Assembly (NCBI GenBank): GCA_001723765.1
Contig: MAYW01000023.1
Location: 1 to 42,778 of the forward strand
Direction of reading: 5' to 3'
Length of the DNA stretch: 42,778 nt
Source: Candidatus Scalindua rubra
GTDB taxonomy: Bacteria; Planctomycetota; Brocadiia; Brocadiales; Scalinduaceae
Shown: in pieces, positions 8,447-17,231 of the stretch
Numbering within the stretch: position 1 is the stretch's first letter
How the letters are laid out: every line of letters begins with the position of its first letter
Notes under the pieces: model-generated
The model's database searches: none
What the model was told of the DNA's origin: nothing
Seen by the model: only the letters and a program-made list of their open reading frames with translations
Made by a program: the position numbers and the translations under genes

Positions 8447-11400
8447 CTACCCGACTGTTTCCAACCGTCTTTCCATTCTCTGGCATGACTGATGAACAAA
8501 GGCTTCGATGCGAGTTTCTTCATTAGTTTGTTCTTGACCATCAAATGCCAGCTTTATACATGGGATACCATTGCAAACCTTCTGAAATTTTTCCAGTAAT
8601 GCATTTACAATATTACCAGGCATACAACTGAAAGGTAAAATATTTATGATTCCGTCAGCATCATTTTCATAAAACTCTACAGCTTTTCCCATAGTGAGAA
8701 TAGGTTCTCCCTTGTAGGAATCGTCAATGTATGCCTTTCCTTTTGCTATTATTTTCTTAATGGATATTTCTTCGAAGAAATGTTTAATGTATCCCTTAAA
8801 GGGAGAAGAAATCTTGTGTGCTTCATGTCCTTGCCAAATTTCGGAAATTAGCTCCTTTCCTACTGCGATAATATTTTTTACTCTTTGGAATTCTTTCCGC
8901 CTGCAGTAGGTAATATAATTTATCCATTCCCCAAAAGTTGGTGTAACGACTACACATCCAAGTTCTTCAAGCTTTCTAAATAGATAGTTATTACAAAATT
9001 CATTGCCCCTTGTAAACTGTTCTCCAACAACTCCTATCACTGGCTTTGGAATACTTTTGTCCACTTCAACACGTGCAAATGCTTCACACGCTTCCTTGGC
9101 AATCCGACGCAAATCAATGTATCGCTCTATGGCATGTTCTGCTTTCCTTAAGCATTGTCTGTATAAAGTATCAGATTCACCGTTATTTGTTTCAAAAGGT
9201 CTCGTCTCTAAAAGTAGTTTTTGCAGGTAGTCGACCAGGACTATTCCTTTCCATGTAAGCTTACGGAAATTTGTTCCCAGTCTAGTGACATATTCATTGA
9301 AGTTTACAGTTTGGTCAATTGAGTAAAGCTGTACATTATGCAATCCTAAATCGTTCAGAACCATGCGGTGCATCTTATTATACTGGCCAAATCTGCATGG
9401 CCCAGATGCAGAAGCCATCAAGAACATGCTGTTTTCTGGATCGAAATCAGGACTTATAGCCTTTTTTACAATATCTCCGGTCGTAATAATTGCAGGGTAA
9501 CATTCTTTTCCTGAGGTATACTTTCTTCCCAATTCCAAACTTTTCTTATCTGCCATTGGCATGGCTTCGGCATTTATACCATTAACCCTCATCGCAGCAG
9601 CAGCCATCCTTCCGCAATCATTAATATAAGGAATATACATAGTCTTTTCCTTTTTTAATAAAAGTCTGTTATTTTCACATATACCATTCTTAAACTCTTT
9701 AACCCTGGCATTTTTCAAACTATCCAAAAACGCTTCACAGCGTGTTATTACGCCTGAATCTCCACTGTGCTCATCTATCTCTATAGTCAAATACGGCTTA
9801 CCTCCTACCTCACTTGGAAAAAACTTCGAAATAAATGAATCGGGTCCACATCCAAAGTTAGTTATATAGAGCGCATGCAATCTCTTATCCTTCGCTATTA
9901 CACGCGCTGCCGCTAGTATCTTTTGTCCATACTTCCAGTACATGTTCGGATAATCCTTCGATATCTCATCTATATCCAATGTCAAAAAATCCATCGGTAT
10001 TGCCAATACACCCAAATCCCTTAGCTTGTCTGGTAAATCCAGATTAACCCCTGAATCACATCCGTTGTACGGGCGGCTTATAATCACAAATGCTATATCA
10101 TCATCTCCTAATTTATCCAGTACATCCTTGCCTCTGTTTTCAAGCTTCCTGTAAAATTTCTTCTGCGAATCCTTGGCCTTAATTATCGCTCTGTCTACCA
10201 CTTTGCCCCTTCTACCTACATCCCGTGCTATCTGACGAAGTGTTTTGTCTAAATATGTCTCACCATATTCAAAATGTATGACAGGCTGCAATAACTTAAA
10301 TTTCCTGTTGTCCAGATCTATTGCAGAACGAATAACATATGGCAGACATTGAACATAAGGACATGCATATGAATGGCTTACCTTTGCTGTTGATTGTGTC
10401 ATATTTACTACACTCGGTATAAATAGATAATCAATATCCTTATCCAGCATGTCTACAACATGTCCATGCGCTACCTTTATCGGAAAACACGTCTCCGTAT
10501 TAACAGTTTCTAATCCACTATTAATTATATTTGCGTTAGTATCTTTTGAAGTTATTACGTCTAAACCTAATTCCGTAAAAAATGCATTCCACATCGGAAA
10601 TAATTCAAAAAACGTAGATGCCTGTGGAATTCCTATCCGCCCACCAGCCCGAAAGACCTGTTCTGGCGGGAACGAATTAGTCAGATGTGCCAGTTTTCCT
10701 GACGATTTCCGAGGTTTGCCCTTGGAATAAGTATGCAGATATTTCTTCCTCTCATTAAACAACCTGGGTAAATGATCTGTCCTCTTAGCCTTCTTCTCAT
10801 CATCAAACTTACCACATCGACTGCCATAGTGTAACGGAGATTCTCCACTTATGCTCACCTTCCTTATCTCGCATATGTTTGAACAATCCTTACACACAAA
10901 CGATGACATCTCGTACTTCCTGCCCATTAAATCAAATCCCTTAAATCTAGAACTGTCCCACTCACGTTCCTCCATGGCTATAATCGCAGATCCTATCGCT
11001 CCCATAATATCATGATGTGGCGGCACTATAATCCTCTTACCCGTCACTTTCTCAAAAGCTGCCTTAACTCCTCTATTTGCAGCAACCCCACCCTGTAAAA
11101 ATATCACATCACCTATCCGTCTCTTTTCTACTACTCGATTTATGTAATTCAACACTATTGAATAACTCAACCCCGCCAACAAATCATCCTTCGGTACTCC
11201 TATCTGCTGGTGATGATTGAGGTCTGATTCCATAAATACCGTACATCTCTCTCCAAGTTGCGAGGGACAACACGAGTCTAACGCTTTTTTACCAAATTCC
11301 TTCTTAATACTAATGTTCAACTTCTCCGATTGCTCCTCAAGAAACGACCCCGTACCAGCTGCACACACCTTGTTCATCGTAAAATCAACTATTGCACCAT

Positions 11401-12751
11401 TCTCCATACTTATGTACTTAGAATCCTGTCCACCAATCTCAAAGATTGTATCAACCTCTTTATCAACCACTGCGGCCGCAGTCGCATGCGCCGTTATCTC
11501 ATTCTTGACTATATCTGCTCCTATAAACTCTCCGGTCAGATACCTTCCTGAACCAGTCACACCTACTCCATTTACTATAACCTTATTACCTACCTCTTCT
11601 CCTACCTCAAACAACCCCTGTCTTACAGCCTCCAGAGGCTTACCAGCCGTCATCAGATAACGCCTCGACAATACATTCTTATCCTCGTCTATTACGACAA
11701 CATTCGTACTTATCGACCCAACATCAACACCTACATACGCATCTATCTTCTTTCTCGCAATGAATTTGTGTGGCTTAACGTTTATGGCGTAATTGTCCCC
11801 TGTCAGACTCCGCAGATTCGTCTTCTTACCCTTACGACTTCCCAAATATGCATCTATCTTCTTAAATCCCTTAAATGGAGAATAAATCCCCTTATCCATC
11901 AACGTTAGCACAGAACCTATTGCTCCCATACTCTTAAAATACTTAGGAATAATGAGTTCCCCTTCACTCAATCCCAGTATGTCTTCAAATGCCCTCACTA
12001 TCCCTATATTCGAAGCAACTCCTCCCTGAAAGGCTATCGGCTTTACAAATTCTTTACCCTTACCTATATTGCTCTTAAAATTTCTTGTAAGCGCATAACA
12101 TAACCCTGCTGCAATATCATGTATAGGTGTACCCACCTGCTGAAGATGTATCATATCTGATTTGGCAAATACACTGCATCTACCCGCTATCCTGGGTGGA
12201 TTCTTCGACTTCAGTGCCAGCTTGCCAAATTCGTCCTCTATAGATATCCCTATCCTAGCCGCCTGCTGGTCTAGAAATGACCCCGTACCTGCTGCACACA
12301 TCGTGTTCATGGCAAAATCCGATACCTTCAAACCTGATCTTCTATTGCTATCATTATTGTCTGCAGATTCACTACACTCAAGTAATATAAGCTTAGAATC
12401 CTCTCCTCCAAGCTCTATTACCGTCCTTACTTTAGGATGAAATACCATTGTTGCCGTGCTCTGAGCCACAACCTCATTAATAAAACTTATATCTATTATG
12501 TCTGCTAATAGCTTACCTCCAGATCCTGTCGCTGCCATTGCCTCTACATCATCTAGCGGTATCCGATTAAGGATGTCCTTCAGAATAATCGACACAGTCT
12601 CTATAGACTGACCATGTGATCTGACATAGTGATTCTCAAGAACTTCCTTACCATTATTCATCACCACTACTTTTACACTTACAGAACCTATATCTATTCC
12701 TATATACTTCCTATGATCTTTTTGATAATCCATTTCGATACTTCTTATCAT
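8447..12751 (-). CDS. Giant acyl-CoA dehydratase activase-dehydratase protein (BadF/HgdC type)
   Basis: A fusion related to activators of 2-hydroxyacyl-CoA dehydratases and benzoyl-CoA reductases. Two ASKHA-fold ATPase domains come first. Domain 1 is about residues 16-290 (GIDIGSVSVKVV, ELGGEDSK, CAAGTGSF with Cys152, RCSVF with Cys192). Domain 2 is about 337-595 (GVDVGSISTNVV, EIGGQDSK, CAAGTGSF with Cys463, RCTVF with Cys503). In HgdC the equivalent cysteines hold one [4Fe-4S] cluster between two subunits, so here both halves could share it within one chain. A cysteine cluster (620, 623, 627, 646) follows, then a DUF2229-type region from about 704 and a C-terminal half resembling the dehydratase D component (PYINDCGR, TSGKECYPA). 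Start ATG has AAAGGAG 13 bases upstream. The role is likely ATP-driven low-potential electron transfer; the substrate is unknown. Confidence 0.88.
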   Translation of the reverse strand: MIRSIEMDYQKDHRKYIGIDIGSVSVKVVVMNNGKEVLENHYVRSHGQSIETVSIILKDILNRIPLDDVEAMAATGSGGKLLADIIDISFINEVVAQSTATMVFHPKVRTVIELGGEDSKLILLECSESADNNDSNRRSGLKVSDFAMNTMCAAGTGSFLDQQAARIGISIEDEFGKLALKSKNPPRIAGRCSVFAKSDMIHLQQVGTPIHDIAAGLCYALTRNFKSNIGKGKEFVKPIAFQGGVASNIGIVRAFEDILGLSEGELIIPKYFKSMGAIGSVLTLMDKGIYSPFKGFKKIDAYLGSRKGKKTNLRSLTGDNYAINVKPHKFIARKKIDAYVGVDVGSISTNVVVIDEDKNVLSRRYLMTAGKPLEAVRQGLFEVGEEVGNKVIVNGVGVTGSGRYLTGEFIGADIVKNEITAHATAAAVVDKEVDTIFEIGGQDSKYISMENGAIVDFTMNKVCAAGTGSFLEEQSEKLNISIKKEFGKKALDSCCPSQLGERCTVFMESDLNHHQQIGVPKDDLLAGLSYSIVLNYINRVVEKRRIGDVIFLQGGVAANRGVKAAFEKVTGKRIIVPPHHDIMGAIGSAIIAMEEREWDSSRFKGFDLMGRKYEMSSFVCKDCSNICEIRKVSISGESPLHYGSRCGKFDDEKKAKRTDHLPRLFNERKKYLHTYSKGKPRKSSGKLAHLTNSFPPEQVFRAGGRIGIPQASTFFELFPMWNAFFTELGLDVITSKDTNANIINSGLETVNTETCFPIKVAHGHVVDMLDKDIDYLFIPSVVNMTQSTAKVSHSYACPYVQCLPYVIRSAIDLDNRKFKLLQPVIHFEYGETYLDKTLRQIARDVGRRGKVVDRAIIKAKDSQKKFYRKLENRGKDVLDKLGDDDIAFVIISRPYNGCDSGVNLDLPDKLRDLGVLAIPMDFLTLDIDEISKDYPNMYWKYGQKILAAARVIAKDKRLHALYITNFGCGPDSFISKFFPSEVGGKPYLTIEIDEHSGDSGVITRCEAFLDSLKNARVKEFKNGICENNRLLLKKEKTMYIPYINDCGRMAAAAMRVNGINAEAMPMADKKSLELGRKYTSGKECYPAIITTGDIVKKAISPDFDPENSMFLMASASGPCRFGQYNKMHRMVLNDLGLHNVQLYSIDQTVNFNEYVTRLGTNFRKLTWKGIVLVDYLQKLLLETRPFETNNGESDTLYRQCLRKAEHAIERYIDLRRIAKEACEAFARVEVDKSIPKPVIGVVGEQFTRGNEFCNNYLFRKLEELGCVVVTPTFGEWINYITYCRRKEFQRVKNIIAVGKELISEIWQGHEAHKISSPFKGYIKHFFEEISIKKIIAKGKAYIDDSYKGEPILTMGKAVEFYENDADGIINILPFSCMPGNIVNALLEKFQKVCNGIPCIKLAFDGQEQTNEETRIEAFVHQSCQRMERRLETVG

Positions 12752-12793
12752 CTTTTCAACTATTCTCCTTTCACTTCCCTTGCTTAAAAGACG

Positions 12794-12904
12794 GAAAATG
12801 TGATTCTTAATATTTAAATTTATAAAATTATATGTTCATAGGTTAATATAAAAGTTGTTAATAGTCAATAGACAAAGAATGAAAATGTGATTGTTAATGT
12901 TTAA
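12794..12904. repeat. Pair of 24-bp direct repeats upstream of the activase gene
   Basis: The sequence beginning GAAAATGTGATT at 12794-12817 recurs at 12881-12904 with 22 of 24 bases identical, 87 bases apart. Both copies sit in the AT-rich intergenic region between the divergent activase and sigma54-activator genes. They could be binding sites for a regulator or a small local duplication; no other function is visible. Confidence 0.55.
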
Positions 12905-13121
12905 TTATTGTTGGTTTTCATTAGTTTTCGTTAAAAAAATCTACAAATTAAAAAACAAATTTGGTTTTAGTAGTAATAAGCATCTAACGTACCAATTTTT
13001 TGGATGTTCTGAGTTTTTTTTCGAAATATTATTAAGTATTTATGTTTAATACTGTTGTGCAAAGTAAGTTTATTGTTGGTTTAATAAAAAAGACAATGTA
13101 TGTTATTGAAACTGGTAATAA

Positions 13122-13148
13122 TGGGTAATTTTACCCAATTATTACCCA
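13122..13148. promoter_or_regulatory. Operator-like TGGGTAA/TTACCCA sites
   Basis: An inverted repeat TGGGTAA (13122-13128) and TTACCCA (13131-13137), two bases apart, is followed by a third half-site TTACCCA at 13142-13148. The group lies just upstream of the -35 of the sigma54-activator promoter. This is the usual place for an activator or repressor site. The binding protein is unknown. Confidence 0.5.
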
Positions 13149-13155
13149 AAAAAGT

Positions 13156-13184
13156 TTGACTTTTAATTATGAAATATGTAGTAT
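13156..13184 (+). promoter_or_regulatory. Sigma70-type promoter of the GAF/sigma54-activator gene
   Basis: TTGACT (13156-13161), 17-base spacer, TAGTAT (13179-13184). The start ATG at 13215 is about 30 bases downstream. The palindromic TGGGTAA sites end 7 bases before the -35. Confidence 0.6.
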
Positions 13185-13214
13185 GCCATAAGTTTAAGAT
13201 GATTGGAGAATATT

Positions 13215-14780
13215 ATGCGTAAGTTGAATGATACTACAAGCTTAAATGTAGAAGATATTATTCGAAACAAGAACTTGAAAGAAACGCATTTGCATGACAT
13301 CCTTGAGGCAAGTGCTATTATTAATTCCAGACTGGAATTAAATTATGTATTAGAACAGGTCATTATTCACGCAACAAAGCTAACCAACTCCGTTGCTGCA
13401 TCCATTATATTAATATGTGATTCTACTAATGATTTGGTTATTCGATACGCAACAGGTCCGGCTTCTGATCGAATTTCAAATCTCAGATTTCCAGCGTCAA
13501 AGGGTATTGCTGGATTTTGTATAAGTACCGGACAAATAATAGTGGTTCTTGATGCGAAAAAAGATCCTCACCATTTTGGAGAAATAGATGAGGTTTCAGG
13601 TTTCAAGACTAAGAGTATCTTATGCGTGCCATTATGTATAAAAGGCAAGACTATCGGTTGTGTTGAGTTATTGAATAAGTGCGATGGTGCAGCGTTTAAC
13701 GATGATGATATTGCTGTTGCGACAATAATGAGTAATCTTGCAGCTATTTCTATCACCAATGCCAAGTCATACGAGAAATTACAGACAACAAATTTTGCGT
13801 TAAAATCTCAATTGCCTTCATTGGACATGGTCATTGGTAAAAACAAAAAAGTGCAGAAAATTTTAAGGACTATCAATAAGCTAAGAGATGCAAGAAGTAC
13901 TGTCTTGATTCTCGGGGAATCAGGGACAGGAAAGGGAATCATTGCGCGTGCTATACACGAGCAAAGTGGTCGCAAAGAACATCCTTTTGTTATTGTTAAT
14001 TGTTCAGTGCTTTCACCGACTTTGCTAGAAAGTGAATTATTTGGACATGAAAAGGGGTCATTCACAGGGGCTGATAAATTAAAAATAGGGAGATTTGAGC
14101 TTGCTAATAATGGGACTGTTTTTTTAGATGAAATCGGAGAAATAGATAAGTCCATACAGACTAAACTATTAAGGATATTACAGGAAAAGGCGTTTGAACG
14201 TGTGGGAGGTACAAAAACCCTAACAACAGATATTCGCGTAATAGCTGCTACAAATACTAATTTAGAAAAAGCCGTAGAGCAGAATTTGTTCAGGAGAGAC
14301 CTCTATTACAGACTAAAGGTTATCGTTTTCCAATTGCCATCATTGAGAGAGAGAAAGGAGGATATACCAGTATTTGCAGAATTCTTTCTTGAAAAATACC
14401 GTAATGAGTTAAGTAAATCAACACGCAAGTTTGATAAAGAGAGTATGAATGCGTTACTTATGTATGATTATCCAGGTAATATAAGAGAATTGGAAAATAT
14501 TGTTGAAAGGGCTGTAGTTTTAACTGAGGGCGATGTTATTCACATCAACGATCTGCCAGATGAAATTCAGTATAGAAAAAAATACTCATTATATAACAAA
14601 ATTACTACTAATCCTGAGAAAACCTTATCAATTTATGATATGGAAAAGGATATTATCTATAAAACACTGCTTGAATGTTCGTGGAATCAAAGTATGGCGG
14701 CACGTTTATTAGGGATTAGCCGTGACAAATTAAGATATCGTGTAAAAAAATATAAGATAACAAAACAAAGTAATAATTAA
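13215..14780 (+). CDS. GAF-domain sigma54-dependent transcriptional activator
   Basis: Enhancer-binding protein that opens sigma54 promoters by ATP hydrolysis. It has an N-terminal GAF sensor domain (about residues 30-180) and an AAA+ domain (about 200-435) with Walker A GESGTGKG at 234-241. The sigma54-contact loop is GSFTGA (281-286) in place of the usual GAFTGA, and the Walker B region is GTVFLDEIGE. A Fis-type helix-turn-helix closes the protein (WNQSMAARLLGISRDKLRYR). The architecture is NifA/NorR/FhlA-like. ATG at 13215 is preferred because GGAG lies 6 bases upstream; a TTG four codons earlier is the alternative. No convincing -24/-12 promoter was found nearby, so its targets are unknown. 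It lies directly upstream of the efflux cluster. Confidence 0.92.
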   Translation: MRKLNDTTSLNVEDIIRNKNLKETHLHDILEASAIINSRLELNYVLEQVIIHATKLTNSVAASIILICDSTNDLVIRYATGPASDRISNLRFPASKGIAGFCISTGQIIVVLDAKKDPHHFGEIDEVSGFKTKSILCVPLCIKGKTIGCVELLNKCDGAAFNDDDIAVATIMSNLAAISITNAKSYEKLQTTNFALKSQLPSLDMVIGKNKKVQKILRTINKLRDARSTVLILGESGTGKGIIARAIHEQSGRKEHPFVIVNCSVLSPTLLESELFGHEKGSFTGADKLKIGRFELANNGTVFLDEIGEIDKSIQTKLLRILQEKAFERVGGTKTLTTDIRVIAATNTNLEKAVEQNLFRRDLYYRLKVIVFQLPSLRERKEDIPVFAEFFLEKYRNELSKSTRKFDKESMNALLMYDYPGNIRELENIVERAVVLTEGDVIHINDLPDEIQYRKKYSLYNKITTNPEKTLSIYDMEKDIIYKTLLECSWNQSMAARLLGISRDKLRYRVKKYKITKQSNN

Positions 14781-14836
14781 ATAGTATAGGGATTTCCATT
14801 TTAAGTACTTATAAATCAATAAGATACAGTCGTCCA

Positions 14837-14886
14837 CCCCCCTCACCCTCCCTCTCCCCCAGGGGAGAGGGTAAGGTGAGGGGGTT
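14837..14886. repeat. GC-rich palindrome after the sigma54-activator gene
   Basis: CCCCCTCACC...CTCTCCCC faces GGGGAGAGGG...GGTGAGGGGG around a centre near 14860. It is a long imperfect hairpin far more GC-rich than its surroundings. It resembles dispersed intergenic repeats seen in many genomes and may also terminate the activator transcript. A short AT palindrome, TTATTATG (14955-14962) and CATAATAA (14973-14980), with a TTTCACTCG loop like the 18439 repeat, follows before the TolC gene. Confidence 0.6.
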
Positions 14887-15046
14887 AATTAAATTTTATT
14901 GCAAAGAAATATCTGCTGTACAAAAAAACTCGAAAAAATCTTTTTTTGACAAGATTATTATGCTTTCACTCGCATAATAAATAGATTATACTTTGAGAAA
15001 TTTTCTTCTATGTTTTATTAAATATAAATATAAGGAAGGAGTGATT

Positions 15047-16366
15047 GTGAAAAAGATAATAAAATATCTTTTTGTAGTATTGTTGATACACTCCATAACA
15101 ATTCGAGTTTTTGGATTGACTTTAGATGAATGTATTAAGCTTACGCTTGAGAATAATTATAAAATTCAGGCACGTAGTTATGAGGTTGATGCAAAGAAGA
15201 AGGTTATTGATGTTGAAAGGAGTGAATATTTTCCTGAAGTTAGAGCAGGAACAGACTACGGAGCCATCCCGTTTAAGTCACAGGGGTTGTTTGGTAGCAG
15301 TAGAACTAAGAGGCATAATATAAGATTGAGGACTGAGCAGCCACTCTGGAGGGCAGGATACATAAAGGCAAAAGTAAAAAAGGCGTACTGGGAGAGTAAT
15401 ATAGCCAAGGCCGAAAAAGATATCGAGGAAGTAGATGTGGTATATGATGTTACCAAGGCGTATTATAATGTTATATTGCAGAAAGAGATAGTTGCCGTAC
15501 ACCAAGAATCAGTTGAAAATGCAGTAGGACATGTTGATTCGGTTAGAGAAAAGGTAAAAGAAGATATGGCAGTTGAAGTGGATTTATTAGTTGCAAATAC
15601 AAGTTTATCTTCAGAAAAGGCAGAGTTGTTTACAGCAAGAAACGACTATAATATCGCTATGCAAGAATTAAATCTAATTATGGGAAATGAGTTGGAAAAA
15701 CCTTTAGATATAGAAGAACAACTTGTGTTTAAACCTGTAGAAATTGATCATCCCTCCTTAGTGCATCAGGCATTTGGTGAGAATCCTCATTTAGAAAAGA
15801 ACTACGCACAATCACAGGCGGCAGAACAGGCAAGGAAGGCAGCAAAATCCGGTTTCTTTCCACATGTAAAATTATTCACGCAATGGGAATGGGGGGAGAC
15901 ACAGGGAAAACCTGCAAATAGAAGGCATGGAGATGCAGGGGGGGAAGCGGACCTCCCACTTTTACCAACCGGTTATAATTATGCTTTTGGTGTAGGGATA
16001 TCGGTGCCTATTTTGAAAGACTATATCGAGGCTAAGGCAAGATACAGAGAGGCTAAGGCTATCAAAAATAAGTTGGTCATGGCAAAAAGTCATATAGAAA
16101 ATTCTATCAGATTAAATATTAATAAGGCAAGAAGTAAAATATCTGAGTCGGAGATGAATTATGAAGTAGCTAAAAGCAATGTCGATGTCTTTACGAAAAG
16201 GTTAGAAAATATAAAAAAAGGATATGAAGAGGGGGTTTTTACGTCTCTCGATGTTTCGGATGCACATAAAGACCTGTCAAATGCAAAAATTAAGTTATTA
16301 AAGAGTATTTATAAATATAATATGGCTTATACAAACCTTAAAAAGGTGGTTGGTAAAACACATTGA
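15047..16366 (+). CDS. TolC-like outer membrane efflux protein
   Basis: Outer-membrane channel of a tripartite efflux system. Starting at GTG 15047, which has an excellent AAGGAAGGAG site 4-5 bases upstream, the 439-residue protein begins with a signal peptide (about residues 1-23, KKIIKYLFVVLLIH core). The mature start LTLDECIKLTLENN is the classic first helix of the TolC/OEP family. Two repeats of long alpha-helices follow, with the second half starting near HPSLVHQAFGENPHLE. A TTG 18 codons earlier would extend the frame but would spoil the signal peptide. It stands first in a run of efflux genes and presumably pairs with the adaptor and RND pumps downstream. Confidence 0.9.
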   Translation: MKKIIKYLFVVLLIHSITIRVFGLTLDECIKLTLENNYKIQARSYEVDAKKKVIDVERSEYFPEVRAGTDYGAIPFKSQGLFGSSRTKRHNIRLRTEQPLWRAGYIKAKVKKAYWESNIAKAEKDIEEVDVVYDVTKAYYNVILQKEIVAVHQESVENAVGHVDSVREKVKEDMAVEVDLLVANTSLSSEKAELFTARNDYNIAMQELNLIMGNELEKPLDIEEQLVFKPVEIDHPSLVHQAFGENPHLEKNYAQSQAAEQARKAAKSGFFPHVKLFTQWEWGETQGKPANRRHGDAGGEADLPLLPTGYNYAFGVGISVPILKDYIEAKARYREAKAIKNKLVMAKSHIENSIRLNINKARSKISESEMNYEVAKSNVDVFTKRLENIKKGYEEGVFTSLDVSDAHKDLSNAKIKLLKSIYKYNMAYTNLKKVVGKTH

Positions 16367-16402
16367 TTTAGAAAACGTCAATTTGTATATAGCATTTGAC
16401 CT

Positions 16403-16532
16403 GAAAATAGATTCCCGTTTTCACGGGAATGACAGATAAATGAGATTGCAGGAATAACATAAAATGTATAAGCTGTCATTCCCGACTCGATCGGGAATCT
16501 GACCCTGTCCCCATCTTCATGGGGATGACATT
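16403..16532. repeat. CGGGAATGACAG inverted repeats
   Basis: A small hairpin GATTCCCG...CGGGAATGACAG (about 16409-16435) recurs in opposite orientation at 16473-16499, with 12 bp CGGGAATGACAG/CTGTCATTCCCG exact. A diverged third unit, GTCCCCATCTTCATGGGGATGACA, lies at 16507-16530. A same-orientation copy at 18595-18629 lies on the other side of the FHA-adaptor genes. These look like REP-type mobile palindromes. Confidence 0.7.
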
Positions 16533-16623
16533 ACTTTATTCAGGACATGTTTTCATAATTCGTGGTGACACTAGGTGGCATGAGCGCTTAATACTGAATT
16601 GTAAAATTCTGCAAGGGTGAGAC

Positions 16624-17193
16624 ATGAAAATTACCATTAAATTAAAAGATGAAATTCTTGATGAATTTTTCGTAACTTCAGACGTTACCAGGATAGGGCG
16701 TAGCGCAGACAACGATATAGTTTTGGATGACAATCGAGTTTCAAGAAAACATGCTGCAATTGTTAAGGAGGATGACGGGTATTTTGTAGTTGATAAGGAT
16801 AGTGGGAATGGAACACGTCTTAATGGAGAGAGGATAAAAAAGCAGGTTTTAAAAGATGGTGACAAGATTGGAATCGGGGAAAGTATATTGGAAGTTGAAT
16901 TTGAGACGGTGGATGTTTCTGAAGGGAGAGCGGTAAAAAAAGGTATGGTAGCCCAGCTTACGTGGACTGAAAAAGATAAAAAATTTGAACTGGGAAAGGA
17001 AGATTTGGTTATAGGCCGTAGATCTGAATGCCATGTTCAATTAGAAGAGCCGACTGCCTCAGGAAAACATGCTGTGATCAAAAGGACAGGGGAGCAATAT
17101 ATTGTAGAAGATCTGGGTAGCGTAAATGGAACAAAGGTTAATGGTCAATTGACCAAAAGCAGGATCTTAAGGAAGGAGACACAGTCGAAATAG
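16624..17193 (+). CDS. Tandem FHA-domain protein, 5' part of a frameshifted FHA-adaptor gene
   Basis: Two forkhead-associated domains, which bind phosphothreonine peptides. FHA1 (about residues 1-95) has RIGRSADNDI, SRKH and NGT; FHA2 (about 105-189) has VIGRRSECHV, SGKH and NGT. The binding residues Arg, Ser/His and Asn are therefore present in both. FHA2 breaks off at its last strands and runs into TAG. Adding one A to the run AAAA at 17155-17158 restores TKKQDLKEGDTVEIEG, the expected end of an FHA domain. It then continues without a stop into the adaptor frame (from 17157). So this is probably the cytoplasmic N-terminus of one protein of about 605 residues. It may be a true mutation or a base missed in sequencing. 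Confidence 0.88.
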   Translation: MKITIKLKDEILDEFFVTSDVTRIGRSADNDIVLDDNRVSRKHAAIVKEDDGYFVVDKDSGNGTRLNGERIKKQVLKDGDKIGIGESILEVEFETVDVSEGRAVKKGMVAQLTWTEKDKKFELGKEDLVIGRRSECHVQLEEPTASGKHAVIKRTGEQYIVEDLGSVNGTKVNGQLTKSRILRKETQSK

Positions 17194-17231
17194 AGGGTAA
17201 TCATTTTCAGTTTGAAATTCTTGAATCAAAA

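Noticed and set aside
14946..14992. TTGACA as a promoter for the TolC gene
   Set aside because: No acceptable -10 at 16-18 bases; CATAAT lies at 21 bases, inside a palindrome.
16549..16590. Sigma54-like TGGCAT before the FHA gene
   Set aside because: There is no GC at the required distance for a -12 element.
17151..17193. Programmed -1 frameshift between FHA and adaptor frames
   Set aside because: Re-pairing at ACC AAA AGC gives poor codon matches and there is no X XXY YYZ heptamer, so a lost base in the A run is simpler.
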